Assembly (NCBI GenBank): GCA_002690445.1 | Contig: NZER01000414.1 | Coordinates: forward strand, 1-12,351 | From: Candidatus Pacearchaeota archaeon | GTDB taxonomy: Archaea > Nanoarchaeota > Nanoarchaeia > Pacearchaeales > GW2011-AR1 | Direction: 5' to 3' | DNA: 12,351 nucleotides | Part shown: piece by piece, positions 6,032-11,086 of the stretch | Layout: every line of letters begins with the position of its first letter | How positions within the stretch are numbered: the first letter of the stretch is position 1 | Made by a program: the position numbers and the translations under genes | The notes under the pieces: model-generated | What the model was told of the DNA's origin: nothing | The model's input: only the letters and a program-made list of their open reading frames with translations | Databases searched by the model: none

Positions 6032-6059
6032 ATTATAGCACAGACTATAGGGATTGCAA
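6032..6059 (-). promoter_or_regulatory. Minus-strand sigma70-type promoter
   Basis: TTGCAA (6054-6059) and TATAAT (6032-6037) are separated by 16 bases, with TGC just before the -10 box (extended -10). It would start transcription near 6025 and drive the leader toward the 5574 operon. It is the best -10 match in the gene-poor region. Confidence 0.5.
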
Positions 6060-6197
6060 ATAATAAAGTTAATTATTCAGTTGTGTTAAGTGAGTGGTAG
6101 CTTGCGTTCTAAAAGAAATAAAGTTTCAATATTTCTGGCATAAAGGGATGGCACACTCACATATATAGAATACAAAACAAAATGAGGGGGGAATATC

Positions 6198-6238
6198 TTG
6201 ACAAAGAAGAAATACCTATACTAAAATAGTATTGTCAA
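6198..6238 (+). promoter_or_regulatory. Plus-strand promoter with overlapping palindromes
   Basis: TTGACA (6198-6203), an 18-base spacer and TAAAAT (6222-6227). The -10 box lies inside the palindrome ATACTAAAATAGTAT (6218-6232), and TGTCAA at 6233-6238 mirrors the -35 box. This layout suggests a repressible promoter firing toward the hairpin at 6300-6344. Confidence 0.45.
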
Positions 6239-6250
6239 AGTCAGAACAAC

Positions 6251-6286
6251 TTAGACAACATGTTTCTCTCTAAAATCGAGTATCAT
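6251..6286 (-). CDS. Possible 11-aa micro-ORF
   Basis: Peptide MILDFREKHVV with TAA stop. GGAG lies exactly six bases before the ATG (AAAGGAGAGAATA), as at most real genes here. It could be a leader peptide or a gene remnant; no homology can be judged at this size. Confidence 0.3.
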   Translation of the reverse strand: MILDFREKHVV

Positions 6287-6299
6287 TATTCTCTCCTTT

Positions 6300-6344
6300 A
6301 AAAGAAGGGTCAAGACCTAGGGAAAAAAACTTGACCCCTCTTTT
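6300..6344. terminator. Strong 15-bp hairpin, probable terminator
   Basis: AAAAGAAGGGTCAAG (6300-6314) pairs with CTTGACCCCTCTTTT (6330-6344) with one mismatch. On the plus strand the tail CTCTTTTCCTTTC is U/C-rich. On the minus strand it runs into the micro-ORF ribosome site. It most likely ends the plus-strand transcript, though it could act both ways. Confidence 0.55.
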
Positions 6345-6366
6345 CCTTTCTGTTAATATGTACTTG

Positions 6367-6399
6367 TTATATTTTTTTCCTGAAATATACCATACTCAT
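6367..6399 (-). CDS. Possible 10-aa micro-ORF
   Basis: Peptide MSMVYFRKKI with TAA stop. GGAG lies exactly six bases before ATG (TATAGGAGTTGATA). It sits between the 562-aa gene terminator and the 6300-6344 hairpin. Confidence 0.3.
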   Translation of the reverse strand: MSMVYFRKKI

Positions 6400-6432
6400 T
6401 ATCAACTCCTATAAAATGGGTTAATGTGTAAT

Positions 6433-6477
6433 AAAAAAAGGGGGAACCGGACTCATTCATCCGATCCCCCCTTTTTT
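6433..6477. terminator. Rho-independent terminator of the 562-aa gene
   Basis: GGGGG at 6440-6444 with following bases pairs with TCCGATCCCCC at 6460-6470, flanked by A7 and T6, so it can work in both directions. It begins three bases after the stop of the 562-aa gene. Confidence 0.85.
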
Positions 6478-6480
6478 ATG

Positions 6481-8169
6481 TTAGGATTTCTTCTTGCTAC
6501 GGTCTACCTTAACAGGTACACCATTGACGAATTGATAATACATTCGCCACATGCAAGAGATTTGTTGGCTGAGACTAAGACTCTCATAAACAGCCTCAAC
6601 CTCATCAAGAGTAAACTCGCCCTTCTCAATCAGAGCTTTTGTTTTCTCACCTAACCTTAAGCTAGGCGCAAACATAGTCTTCCAATTGGCTTGTTTTACC
6701 TGATCAACCACATTACGGAATCCTCTACCACCCAAATTACCTTGAGCGACTTGGAGTGTTGCCCTCCGTACACGATCATTCATCAAACAATAAACGATCT
6801 TATCCAGTTTACCAAGTTTCTTATCCGACATTTCCCTGATCAGATCATCAACCAACCCATGACCTGCCAACCTATCCCATTCCCCTTCGGAGAATTGATA
6901 TTCTGACACATCATTGCTTGGTAAAAGATACCAATCAGTAGCGGGACGACCAGACTCACACTCTTCCGTATTACTGGCATAGATAAGACCGCTTTTTATC
7001 ACGGTACGATCTCTGTCATTAACAGGAAGTGCGTTACCATCTACACCATCAGCTACCCCAAACCTTTCGGTTTCAAAAGGATTACTGTTGATGTCAGACT
7101 TCGCTACCAACTCTTGCAAGTGTTTCGATTTACTCGTCAAACTAGCTACAGTTATCTGAGCAATCTCCGACAAGCCAGAAGATAGCTTCACAAGTGCAGT
7201 ATATGTTTCACTACACTTATCCAGCCTTCTGGTACGCTTCCGTGTATATCGGATTCGGGCGACTTCTTTATTCCAATCCCACTTAAGTCCAGTTATACTA
7301 TCCTTCTTAGAACCGAACACGAATGCTCGATTTATTTCAGATATATTACTGGGATTCACAACTGCCAGCATTTCTGCTACCAAACGTGCATCCTCCAGCC
7401 TATCTGGAGTCATATGACTACCAGAAAAGACATTCGACTTTACAAAGCGAAAGTTCTGCAAGAATCCTCTTAGTGGCTGATTGTCAGCATGATCCTGACG
7501 TCTTACCAATATGCTATTGGAGTTGACAATTACATCATCAGACTCCAAAAGATATGTGGCTTCCCTGCCATCCAAACCCTGTACATTGACTGAATCGTCA
7601 ATGTTAGAAACTTCAACATCACGATCAGCCTTGGGGTTAACGGTAAACTCCTCGTAAAACCCGTCCCTAGCATACGTCGGGTCACCCCGATCATCTACTA
7701 GGGTAGTCAGAATTTGGAGAGGGTTGTCACTTTCATACCAACTCTCACGCATCTTGTAATACTTCACTTCAGTGCCAACTTCACGCTCTTCAGGTTCAGC
7801 ATTCCAAAGATAGTCGAAAGGGAGAGCTTGCTGTCTCGCCAAAGCTTTACCATACTCAGTACTAACTGGTACGAGTACGGTTTTGTAGTCATAGACACTC
7901 CTATCTGTCTTACCGACAGTAAAGAGAACCTCATGCCTAACATAACTGTAACGTTTCACAACAATCTCCCCTTTACGAGGCCACTCACAAGAATGCTCAG
8001 GCATAGGCTGTCCAAGATACCATCCTGCGAACGGCATCTGGTCAGTATAAATCCTATTGCCAAAGTCATCAAAGTCTTCTGTGGATATCCCGATTACTCG
8101 GCATTCCACCTTCAGATTACTCTGAAGAACAGACCTTGCTTGTAGGGTTGGTTTTGTTTCCTCTTTCAT
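6481..8169 (-). CDS. Large protein of unknown function (562 aa)
   Basis: The longest gene in the window. The N-terminal third is strand-rich and aromatic (MPFAGWYLGQPMPEHSCEW, VVKRYSYVRHEVLFTV), and a basic stretch RIRYTRKRTRRLDKC lies near residues 305-320. The C-terminal third is helical with alternating charges and ends in a basic tail (VPVKVDRSKKKS). I see no Walker, nuclease, polymerase or protease motif, no signal peptide and no membrane span. Its size, soluble character and basic patch would fit a nucleic-acid-binding or virion protein, but nothing proves either. The start has AAAGGAGAATATT with six bases from GGAG, and an AGGTGTG element 25 bases upstream. It forms a monocistronic unit closed by a strong terminator. 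Confidence 0.85.
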   Translation of the reverse strand: MKEETKPTLQARSVLQSNLKVECRVIGISTEDFDDFGNRIYTDQMPFAGWYLGQPMPEHSCEWPRKGEIVVKRYSYVRHEVLFTVGKTDRSVYDYKTVLVPVSTEYGKALARQQALPFDYLWNAEPEEREVGTEVKYYKMRESWYESDNPLQILTTLVDDRGDPTYARDGFYEEFTVNPKADRDVEVSNIDDSVNVQGLDGREATYLLESDDVIVNSNSILVRRQDHADNQPLRGFLQNFRFVKSNVFSGSHMTPDRLEDARLVAEMLAVVNPSNISEINRAFVFGSKKDSITGLKWDWNKEVARIRYTRKRTRRLDKCSETYTALVKLSSGLSEIAQITVASLTSKSKHLQELVAKSDINSNPFETERFGVADGVDGNALPVNDRDRTVIKSGLIYASNTEECESGRPATDWYLLPSNDVSEYQFSEGEWDRLAGHGLVDDLIREMSDKKLGKLDKIVYCLMNDRVRRATLQVAQGNLGGRGFRNVVDQVKQANWKTMFAPSLRLGEKTKALIEKGEFTLDEVEAVYESLSLSQQISCMWRMYYQFVNGVPVKVDRSKKKS

Positions 8170-8194
8170 AATATTCTCCTTTAACTATCCAGTA

Positions 8195-8205
8195 TAAACA
8201 CACCT
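8195..8205 (-). promoter_or_regulatory. AGGTGTGTTTA element, copy 9
   Basis: AGGTGTGTTTATACT on the minus strand, 25 bases before the ATG of the 562-aa gene. TATACT immediately after it could serve as an extended -10 box. Confidence 0.55.
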
Positions 8206-8223
8206 CTGCTTAGTTGAAGTGGT

Positions 8224-8283
8224 TCACCTGAAGAGACACACATTGTGTCTAAACAGAAAGTGTGATATACTGAAACTTGACAT
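8224..8283 (-). CDS. Possible 19-aa leader peptide
   Basis: ATG at 8283 is preceded by GAGGAGACACTC, one base different from the ribosome site of the SWIM and 185-aa genes, so translation is likely if the region is transcribed. The peptide MSSFSISHFLFRHNVCLFR is aromatic and Ser-rich. It lies right after the RNase H terminator and about 55 bases before the 562-aa gene, overlapping a small hairpin (AGACAC/GTGTCT near 8233-8250). A leader peptide is one option. Confidence 0.35.
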   Translation of the reverse strand: MSSFSISHFLFRHNVCLFR

Positions 8284-8302
8284 GAGTGTCTCCTCATGGC
8301 AT

Positions 8303-8352
8303 AAAAAAAAGGGGAGCAACAGTACGCAATCAGCCACGCACTACTGCTCCCC
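8303..8352 (-). terminator. Rho-independent terminator of the RNase HI gene
   Basis: GGGGAGCA at 8311-8318 pairs with TGCTCCCC at 8345-8352, with CAGTA/TACTG-like pairing inside. Eight T residues follow on the minus strand. Confidence 0.9.
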
Positions 8353-8359
8353 TAATTAT

Positions 8360-8845
8360 TTAACATTGATCTATAACTTCATCAACATCAGAAGATCGTG
8401 AACTTAGTTCGTCTGCCACAAAGTTAAGTTCACGTGGAATACGCTTAAAACTTAACTTGGCTCCATTCTTGGACAATACTCCAATCAAATTGTCCAATAC
8501 CAACCACAGATCTTGATTCTTCTTACGTTTCCGACTCTCGTTATAGCCGAGAACCACGTATTCAGAATCTCCGTGAATCTTGACAGCAACACCCTTCAAT
8601 TTACTCTTATTACTTCGTAATACATCAAGTAAATTGATCAAGGCATGTAATTCTGCCCTGTTATTGGTGGGGTTTGCCGATCCTGAACCCGTCGTGATCA
8701 ACTTGGATATTCTCCTATCCTTGATGACCACTTGCGTTTCATCTATGGCTTGTAGGCATATACCTACTCGCATTGACCGTAAAAAGGCTGTATTCTGATG
8801 GTTGCCTTTGCAAGCACCATCAAAGTAGCCGTATATTTCAAACAT
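8360..8845 (-). CDS. rnhA: Ribonuclease HI
   Basis: A 161-aa type I RNase H that cleaves the RNA strand of RNA-DNA hybrids, for example replication primers. The full catalytic set is present: D9 in YFDGACKGN, E65 in NNRAELHAL, D93 in HGDSEYV and D145 in FVADELSS. Length matches the family (about 150-160 aa). GGAG lies six bases before the ATG at 8845 (TAAAGGAGACATTT). A longer frame starting at 8926 overlaps a different small gene and lacks a ribosome site. The Asp-rich tail after residue 150 (SSDVDEVIDQC) is an addition. It follows a tiny membrane-peptide gene by about 30 bases, probably in one short transcript ended at 8303-8352. Confidence 0.93.
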   Translation of the reverse strand: MFEIYGYFDGACKGNHQNTAFLRSMRVGICLQAIDETQVVIKDRRISKLITTGSGSANPTNNRAELHALINLLDVLRSNKSKLKGVAVKIHGDSEYVVLGYNESRKRKKNQDLWLVLDNLIGVLSKNGAKLSFKRIPRELNFVADELSSRSSDVDEVIDQC

Positions 8846-8876
8846 AAATGTCTCCTTTAGATAAAAACAAGTGTAA

Positions 8877-8963
8877 TCAGCAACCAGCAATGGTGCTGAT
8901 ATAAAGAACGTATCCCATAAGCACAAACGTGCTAATTAAGATACGAAACAACACATTTCCCAT
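8877..8963 (-). CDS. 28-aa single-span membrane peptide
   Basis: ATG at 8963 preceded by TTTGGAGGTAAAGT; stop at 8877-8879. The peptide begins MGNVLFRILISTFVLMGYVL and is hydrophobic nearly throughout, one predicted membrane helix with a basic Arg near the N-terminus. It lies between the terminator of the 9036-9431 gene and rnhA, in a gap that otherwise looks empty, and overlaps an unsupported upstream extension of rnhA in another frame. Its ribosome site is as strong as those of the larger genes. Function is unknown; tiny phage membrane proteins may serve lysis or exclusion. Confidence 0.6.
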   Translation of the reverse strand: MGNVLFRILISTFVLMGYVLYISTIAGC

Positions 8964-8993
8964 ACTTTACCTCCAAATATTATTTGTATTAAC

Positions 8994-9026
8994 AAAAAAA
9001 GGGGAGATGAGTTTCCCCATCTCCCC
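8994..9026 (-). terminator. Rho-independent terminator
   Basis: GGGGAGATG at 9001-9009 pairs with CATCTCCCC at 9018-9026. Seven T residues follow on the minus strand. It ends the 9036-9431 gene. Confidence 0.9.
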
Positions 9027-9035
9027 AATTTGCTA

Positions 9036-9431
9036 CTAAAATTCAAGATCCTCCTTTTTTGTGATTGGTTTCCGTGTCTTAGGTTTCAAGACACGCTTAG
9101 ACTCAGGTTTGGTGACAGTAATACCAAGATTACACTCTTGGCATCTCTGCACCTTACAAGCAGCCGAATCAACAGGTTCAGAAGTCGGTTGAGCACAACT
9201 TTTACAGTTGTAGTGATGCAACTCAACCGCTTTCAACCTGTTTACCGCAGATCTAGATGCAGATCTACGAAAACTAGGTGAACGCAACTCATCATACTCA
9301 GATGCGCTAAACTCTGGCTTAGAACCTCTACCATTTCCCTTCAACTGAGCAAGCTCAGTCTCAGTAAAGGTTTTGGACCTATAATCATCAGGAACATGAG
9401 TTGGTTCCTGATTCGCTTTGTTAATACTCAT
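9036..9431 (-). CDS. Zinc-ribbon-like protein (131 aa)
   Basis: Two CxxC pairs, C76-K-S-C79 and C97-Q-E-C100, with an extra C92, form a likely four-Cys zinc site at about residues 76-100. The N-terminal half is polar and Ser/Arg-rich and probably disordered, and the tail is very basic (KPESKRVLKPKTRKPITKK), which suggests nucleic-acid binding. I do not recognise a family. The ATG at 9431 has GGAG six bases upstream (TATAGGAGACAAAT). The gene stands alone between a possible promoter at 9452-9480 and a terminator at 8994-9026. Confidence 0.75.
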   Translation of the reverse strand: MSINKANQEPTHVPDDYRSKTFTETELAQLKGNGRGSKPEFSASEYDELRSPSFRRSASRSAVNRLKAVELHHYNCKSCAQPTSEPVDSAACKVQRCQECNLGITVTKPESKRVLKPKTRKPITKKEDLEF

Positions 9432-9450
9432 ATTTGTCTCCTATAACTAT

Positions 9451-9480
9451 GGTTAATGATGCTATTGACCCGTTTGTCAA
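9451..9480 (-). promoter_or_regulatory. Possible promoter and palindromic operator
   Basis: TTGACA at 9475-9480 on the minus strand, 17 bases before a weak -10 (ATTAAC, 9452-9457). Overlapping palindromes are TTGAC-N6-GTCAA (9465-9480) and GGTTAAT-N6-ATTGACC (9451-9470, one mismatch). It lies between the previous terminator and the 9036-9431 gene. Confidence 0.35.
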
Positions 9481-9491
9481 CAGCTATCAAT

Positions 9492-9523
9492 AAAAAAAGG
9501 GGAGTAGCCTAAGCCACTCCCCT
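9492..9523 (-). terminator. Rho-independent terminator
   Basis: AGGGGAGT at 9498-9505 pairs with ACTCCCCT at 9516-9523, followed by T7 on the minus strand. The loop AGCCTAAGCC is shared with the terminator at 9914-9949. Confidence 0.9.
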
Positions 9524-9542
9524 AAATTACACTACGGTTCGA

Positions 9543-9848
9543 TTAAACCGCAGCTTTATCAAAGAGACTCTGCAAAGTCTCTTCACTCTTCAATTTAAAC
9601 TCCTGTCTATTATCAAGACAGTAAACTACTGCCTTAACAACTTCATTAAAGCCTTTGCCATCCAATTGGGCAAAGATTTTAATAAGATTGGCTTCGCTAA
9701 CGCTTTTAACACAATTATCAGTAGGACACTTCCTATAAGCATCCATACCTTCTCGTAGAAGGTCGATAATATTGTTAGTTGTATAGCGGTTTCTAGTTTC
9801 TGTATCAGTTTCACCTGATACAAAAGCCAAACGTTTCATTGTACTCAT
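9543..9848 (-). CDS. Unknown 101-aa protein
   Basis: A small, mostly helical soluble protein beginning MSTMKRLAFVSGETDTETRN. Segments IIDLLREGMDAYRKC and FNEVVKAVVYCLDN look like amphipathic helices, and there are three Cys (about residues 41, 46 and 82). No family is recognised. The start at 9848 has GGAG nine bases upstream (TATAGGAGATATACAAT), slightly longer than the usual spacing. It is a single-gene unit with its own terminator at 9492-9523 and a palindromic promoter-like site at 9881-9911. Confidence 0.75.
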   Translation of the reverse strand: MSTMKRLAFVSGETDTETRNRYTTNNIIDLLREGMDAYRKCPTDNCVKSVSEANLIKIFAQLDGKGFNEVVKAVVYCLDNRQEFKLKSEETLQSLFDKAAV

Positions 9849-9880
9849 ATTGTATATCTCCTATAAACTACATTAGTAAC

Positions 9881-9911
9881 GCTTAACAACACCATGTTAT
9901 TAAGCCGTCAA
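9881..9911 (-). promoter_or_regulatory. Possible promoter overlapped by a 25-bp palindrome
   Basis: TTGACG at 9906-9911 on the minus strand, 17 bases from TGTTAA (9883-9888). The span 9881-9905 is a palindrome (GCTTAACAACA / TGTTATTAAGC) with 10 of 12 pairs matching. It fills the spacer and the -10 box, as a repressor operator would. Confidence 0.4.
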
Positions 9912-9913
9912 AT

Positions 9914-9949
9914 AAAAAAAGGGAGACACAGCCTAAGCCATGCCTCCCT
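9914..9949 (-). terminator. Rho-independent terminator
   Basis: AGGGAG at 9920-9925 pairs with CTCCCT at 9944-9949, followed by T7 on the minus strand. It ends the 9963-10199 gene. Confidence 0.85.
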
Positions 9950-9962
9950 AAGTAATTAATTA

Positions 9963-10199
9963 CTAAAGTTCCTCATCATCAACATCAGATGAGCCAAGAT
10001 ACTTGATAACTAGCTCACCTGACGTATGCGGAAGTCCAAATGCCTTCCAAAACGTCCCATCATCAGACTTGTGATGGATACATCCACTAAAAGCCTCATT
10101 CCGATACGTTATCCCTCCCTGTTCCATGATTGCCACCAAAGATGGACTCGTACATGAAACATTTGAAGGACTTATGATCCGTAACTTGCATTTAGACAC
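9963..10199 (-). CDS. Unknown 78-aa protein, GTG start
   Basis: The frame is open to about 10286, but the only ribosome site is AAGAGGAGACATT just before a GTG at 10199, matching the layout of other genes here, so I start it there (MSKCKLRIISPSNVSC). The product has three Cys near the front and middle (SKCK, VSCTS, FSGCIHHK), a central strand-rich part (GGITYRNEAFSGCIHHK) and an acidic tail (SSDVDDEEL). No family is recognised. The downstream terminator at 9914-9949 makes it a single-gene unit. A variant of the repeated AGGTGTG element lies 10 bases upstream. Confidence 0.65.
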   Translation of the reverse strand: MSKCKLRIISPSNVSCTSPSLVAIMEQGGITYRNEAFSGCIHHKSDDGTFWKAFGLPHTSGELVIKYLGSSDVDDEEL

Positions 10200-10209
10200 A
10201 ATGTCTCCT

Positions 10210-10224
10210 CTTATAACTACACCT
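10210..10224 (-). promoter_or_regulatory. AGGTGTAGTTATAAG element, divergent copy 10
   Basis: Minus-strand AGGTGTAGTTATAAG, 10 bases before the GTG at 10199. It differs from the other copies by an inserted A, so its membership is tentative. Confidence 0.35.
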
Positions 10225-10388
10225 GATTTTAATTGAGTATATTTTACTAGTCTAGAGTCTTTTCCTAACCAACATAAAGAGATCAAGTGTCATAACTCAA
10301 AGTGCGGGTTGAAACAGACGTTTCCAAAGGCTCCTTCCTAACATTACTTTGGTAAAGTAATATCAAACCGAAGGAATGCCTACGGCAT
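10225..10388. other. Gap without a supported gene
   Basis: Contains a perfect hairpin ATTACTTT-GGT-AAAGTAAT near 10344-10362 and a short hairpin ATGCC-TAC-GGCAT next to the terminator. A GGAG at about 10330 has no ATG behind it. I see no supported gene. Confidence 0.5.
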
Positions 10389-10415
10389 AAAAAAAGAGAG
10401 TGGGAACACTCTCTT
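10389..10415 (-). terminator. Rho-independent terminator
   Basis: AAGAGAGTG at 10394-10402 pairs with CACTCTCTT at 10407-10415 around a four-base loop, followed by T7 on the minus strand. No gene lies directly upstream, so it closes the AT-rich untranslated stretch. Confidence 0.85.
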
Positions 10416-10577
10416 AAGTGATAGTGATAAGTAGTAGATGATGATGTAGATGATAATTAATGATATGTATAGATTATTTACATTATTAGATTGTATTTAT
10501 ATATTTAGATATTTAGATTATTAGTTATTTATTATTTATACTTAATATTTAGATTTAGTTATATTTATTGTCCTTAA
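10416..10577. other. AT-rich, G-poor stretch between two terminators
   Basis: About 160 bases with very few G residues on the minus strand. It has repeated TTTAGAT units on the plus strand (about 10504-10558) and GAT triplets at 10434-10455. No ORF with a ribosome site is present. It could be an unwinding element or an unstructured RNA spacer. Confidence 0.5.
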
Positions 10578-10615
10578 ATAAAAATGGAGTACAGTTTTTT
10601 AGACCATACTCCATT
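10578..10615 (-). terminator. Rho-independent terminator of the 35-aa peptide gene
   Basis: AATGGAGTA at 10583-10591 pairs with TACTCCATT at 10607-10615, followed by TTTTATTT on the minus strand. Confidence 0.75.
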
Positions 10616-10628
10616 ATTAAATTGATGA

Positions 10629-10736
10629 TTATCCGTAAAAGCTATTGGTGATAGCCATTACGGTTATCCCTACTATCGAGAATACGATAATAGTTATTAT
10701 TGTTACTAGTTTTTCTATGATACTTAGCTTTGTCAT
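10629..10736 (-). CDS. 35-aa single-span membrane peptide
   Basis: ATG at 10736 preceded by AAAGGAGTAAATA; stop at 10629-10631. The peptide MTKLSIIEKLVTIITIIVFS continues as a hydrophobic segment to a short polar end (TNSFYG): a lysine-containing amphipathic front, one membrane helix of about 20 residues and a small tail. It has a dedicated terminator (10578-10615) and is separated from the upstream gene by another (10762-10792), so it is a complete one-gene unit, which argues it is real. No family is recognised; a holin-like, exclusion or regulatory membrane peptide are options (inference). Confidence 0.65.
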   Translation of the reverse strand: MTKLSIIEKLVTIITIIVFSIVGITVMAITNSFYG

Positions 10737-10761
10737 TATTTACTCCTTTAGTTATATGCAT

Positions 10762-10792
10762 AAAAAAAAGGGAAGAGATTTCTCCCTTCCCT
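10762..10792 (-). terminator. Rho-independent terminator of the 86-aa gene
   Basis: AGGGAAG at 10769-10775 pairs with CTTCCCT at 10786-10792, followed by T8 on the minus strand. Confidence 0.85.
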
Positions 10793-10825
10793 AAGTTAAT
10801 GATGATGTTGATACTGTTTACTGTT

Positions 10826-11086
10826 TTATTTTAGTTTTATGCCAAAACGTGTATTAGTAGTTGGCATATTAACTGAGTGAGAGAGTTTAGAACGTAGTTT
10901 AATAGTTTTTGCTTCTATTAAGAGGGAATCTCTCTCTTTTAAGGAAATATATGATTCTAATTGGGAATCTATTAGTAATTGTATGAGTTTACTTCTAGAT
11001 AATCCCGTAATGTTAGTTCCAATGTCGAGTAATTTGATAGTTTCTGGTAATGCCCAGAATGTAATTGGTTTAGAATCTTTAATCAT
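10826..11086 (-). CDS. Ribbon-helix-helix-like protein (86 aa)
   Basis: The N-terminal 45 residues fit a ribbon-helix-helix (Arc/CopG-type) DNA-binding fold: a strand (KPITFWALP), a helix (ETIKLLDIGTNITG) and a second helix (SRSKLIQLLIDSQLESYI). Such proteins dimerise and bind operators, so it is a candidate regulator of this region. The C-terminal 40 residues are basic and helical. Unlike nearly every other gene here, it has no Shine-Dalgarno sequence before the ATG at 11086; the leader is T-rich, so leaderless or weak translation is possible. Its DNA is markedly more AT-rich than the left half, which hints at separate acquisition. Confidence 0.65.
   Translation of the reverse strand: MIKDSKPITFWALPETIKLLDIGTNITGLSRSKLIQLLIDSQLESYISLKERDSLLIEAKTIKLRSKLSHSVNMPTTNTRFGIKLK

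Larger units (their letters stand above)
6236..6350 (+). ncRNA. Candidate short plus-strand RNA
   Basis: The span from the predicted start (about 6236) to the end of the U-rich tract after the 6300-6344 hairpin would give an RNA of about 115 bases with no plausible ORF. It is antisense to the two micro-ORF leaders on the minus strand. It rests on promoter and terminator pattern alone. Confidence 0.3.

Noticed and set aside
7714..8145. 143-aa plus-strand ORF opposite the 562-aa gene
   Set aside because: Antisense shadow; no ribosome site and no family resemblance.
8846..8926. N-terminal extension of RNase HI
   Set aside because: No ribosome site at the upstream ATG, while the ATG at 8845 has a perfect one and starts where the RNase H fold starts; the extension overlaps the 28-aa peptide gene.
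10200..10286. TTG start 29 codons upstream for the 78-aa gene
   Set aside because: No ribosome site there; GAGGAGACATT precedes the GTG at 10199.
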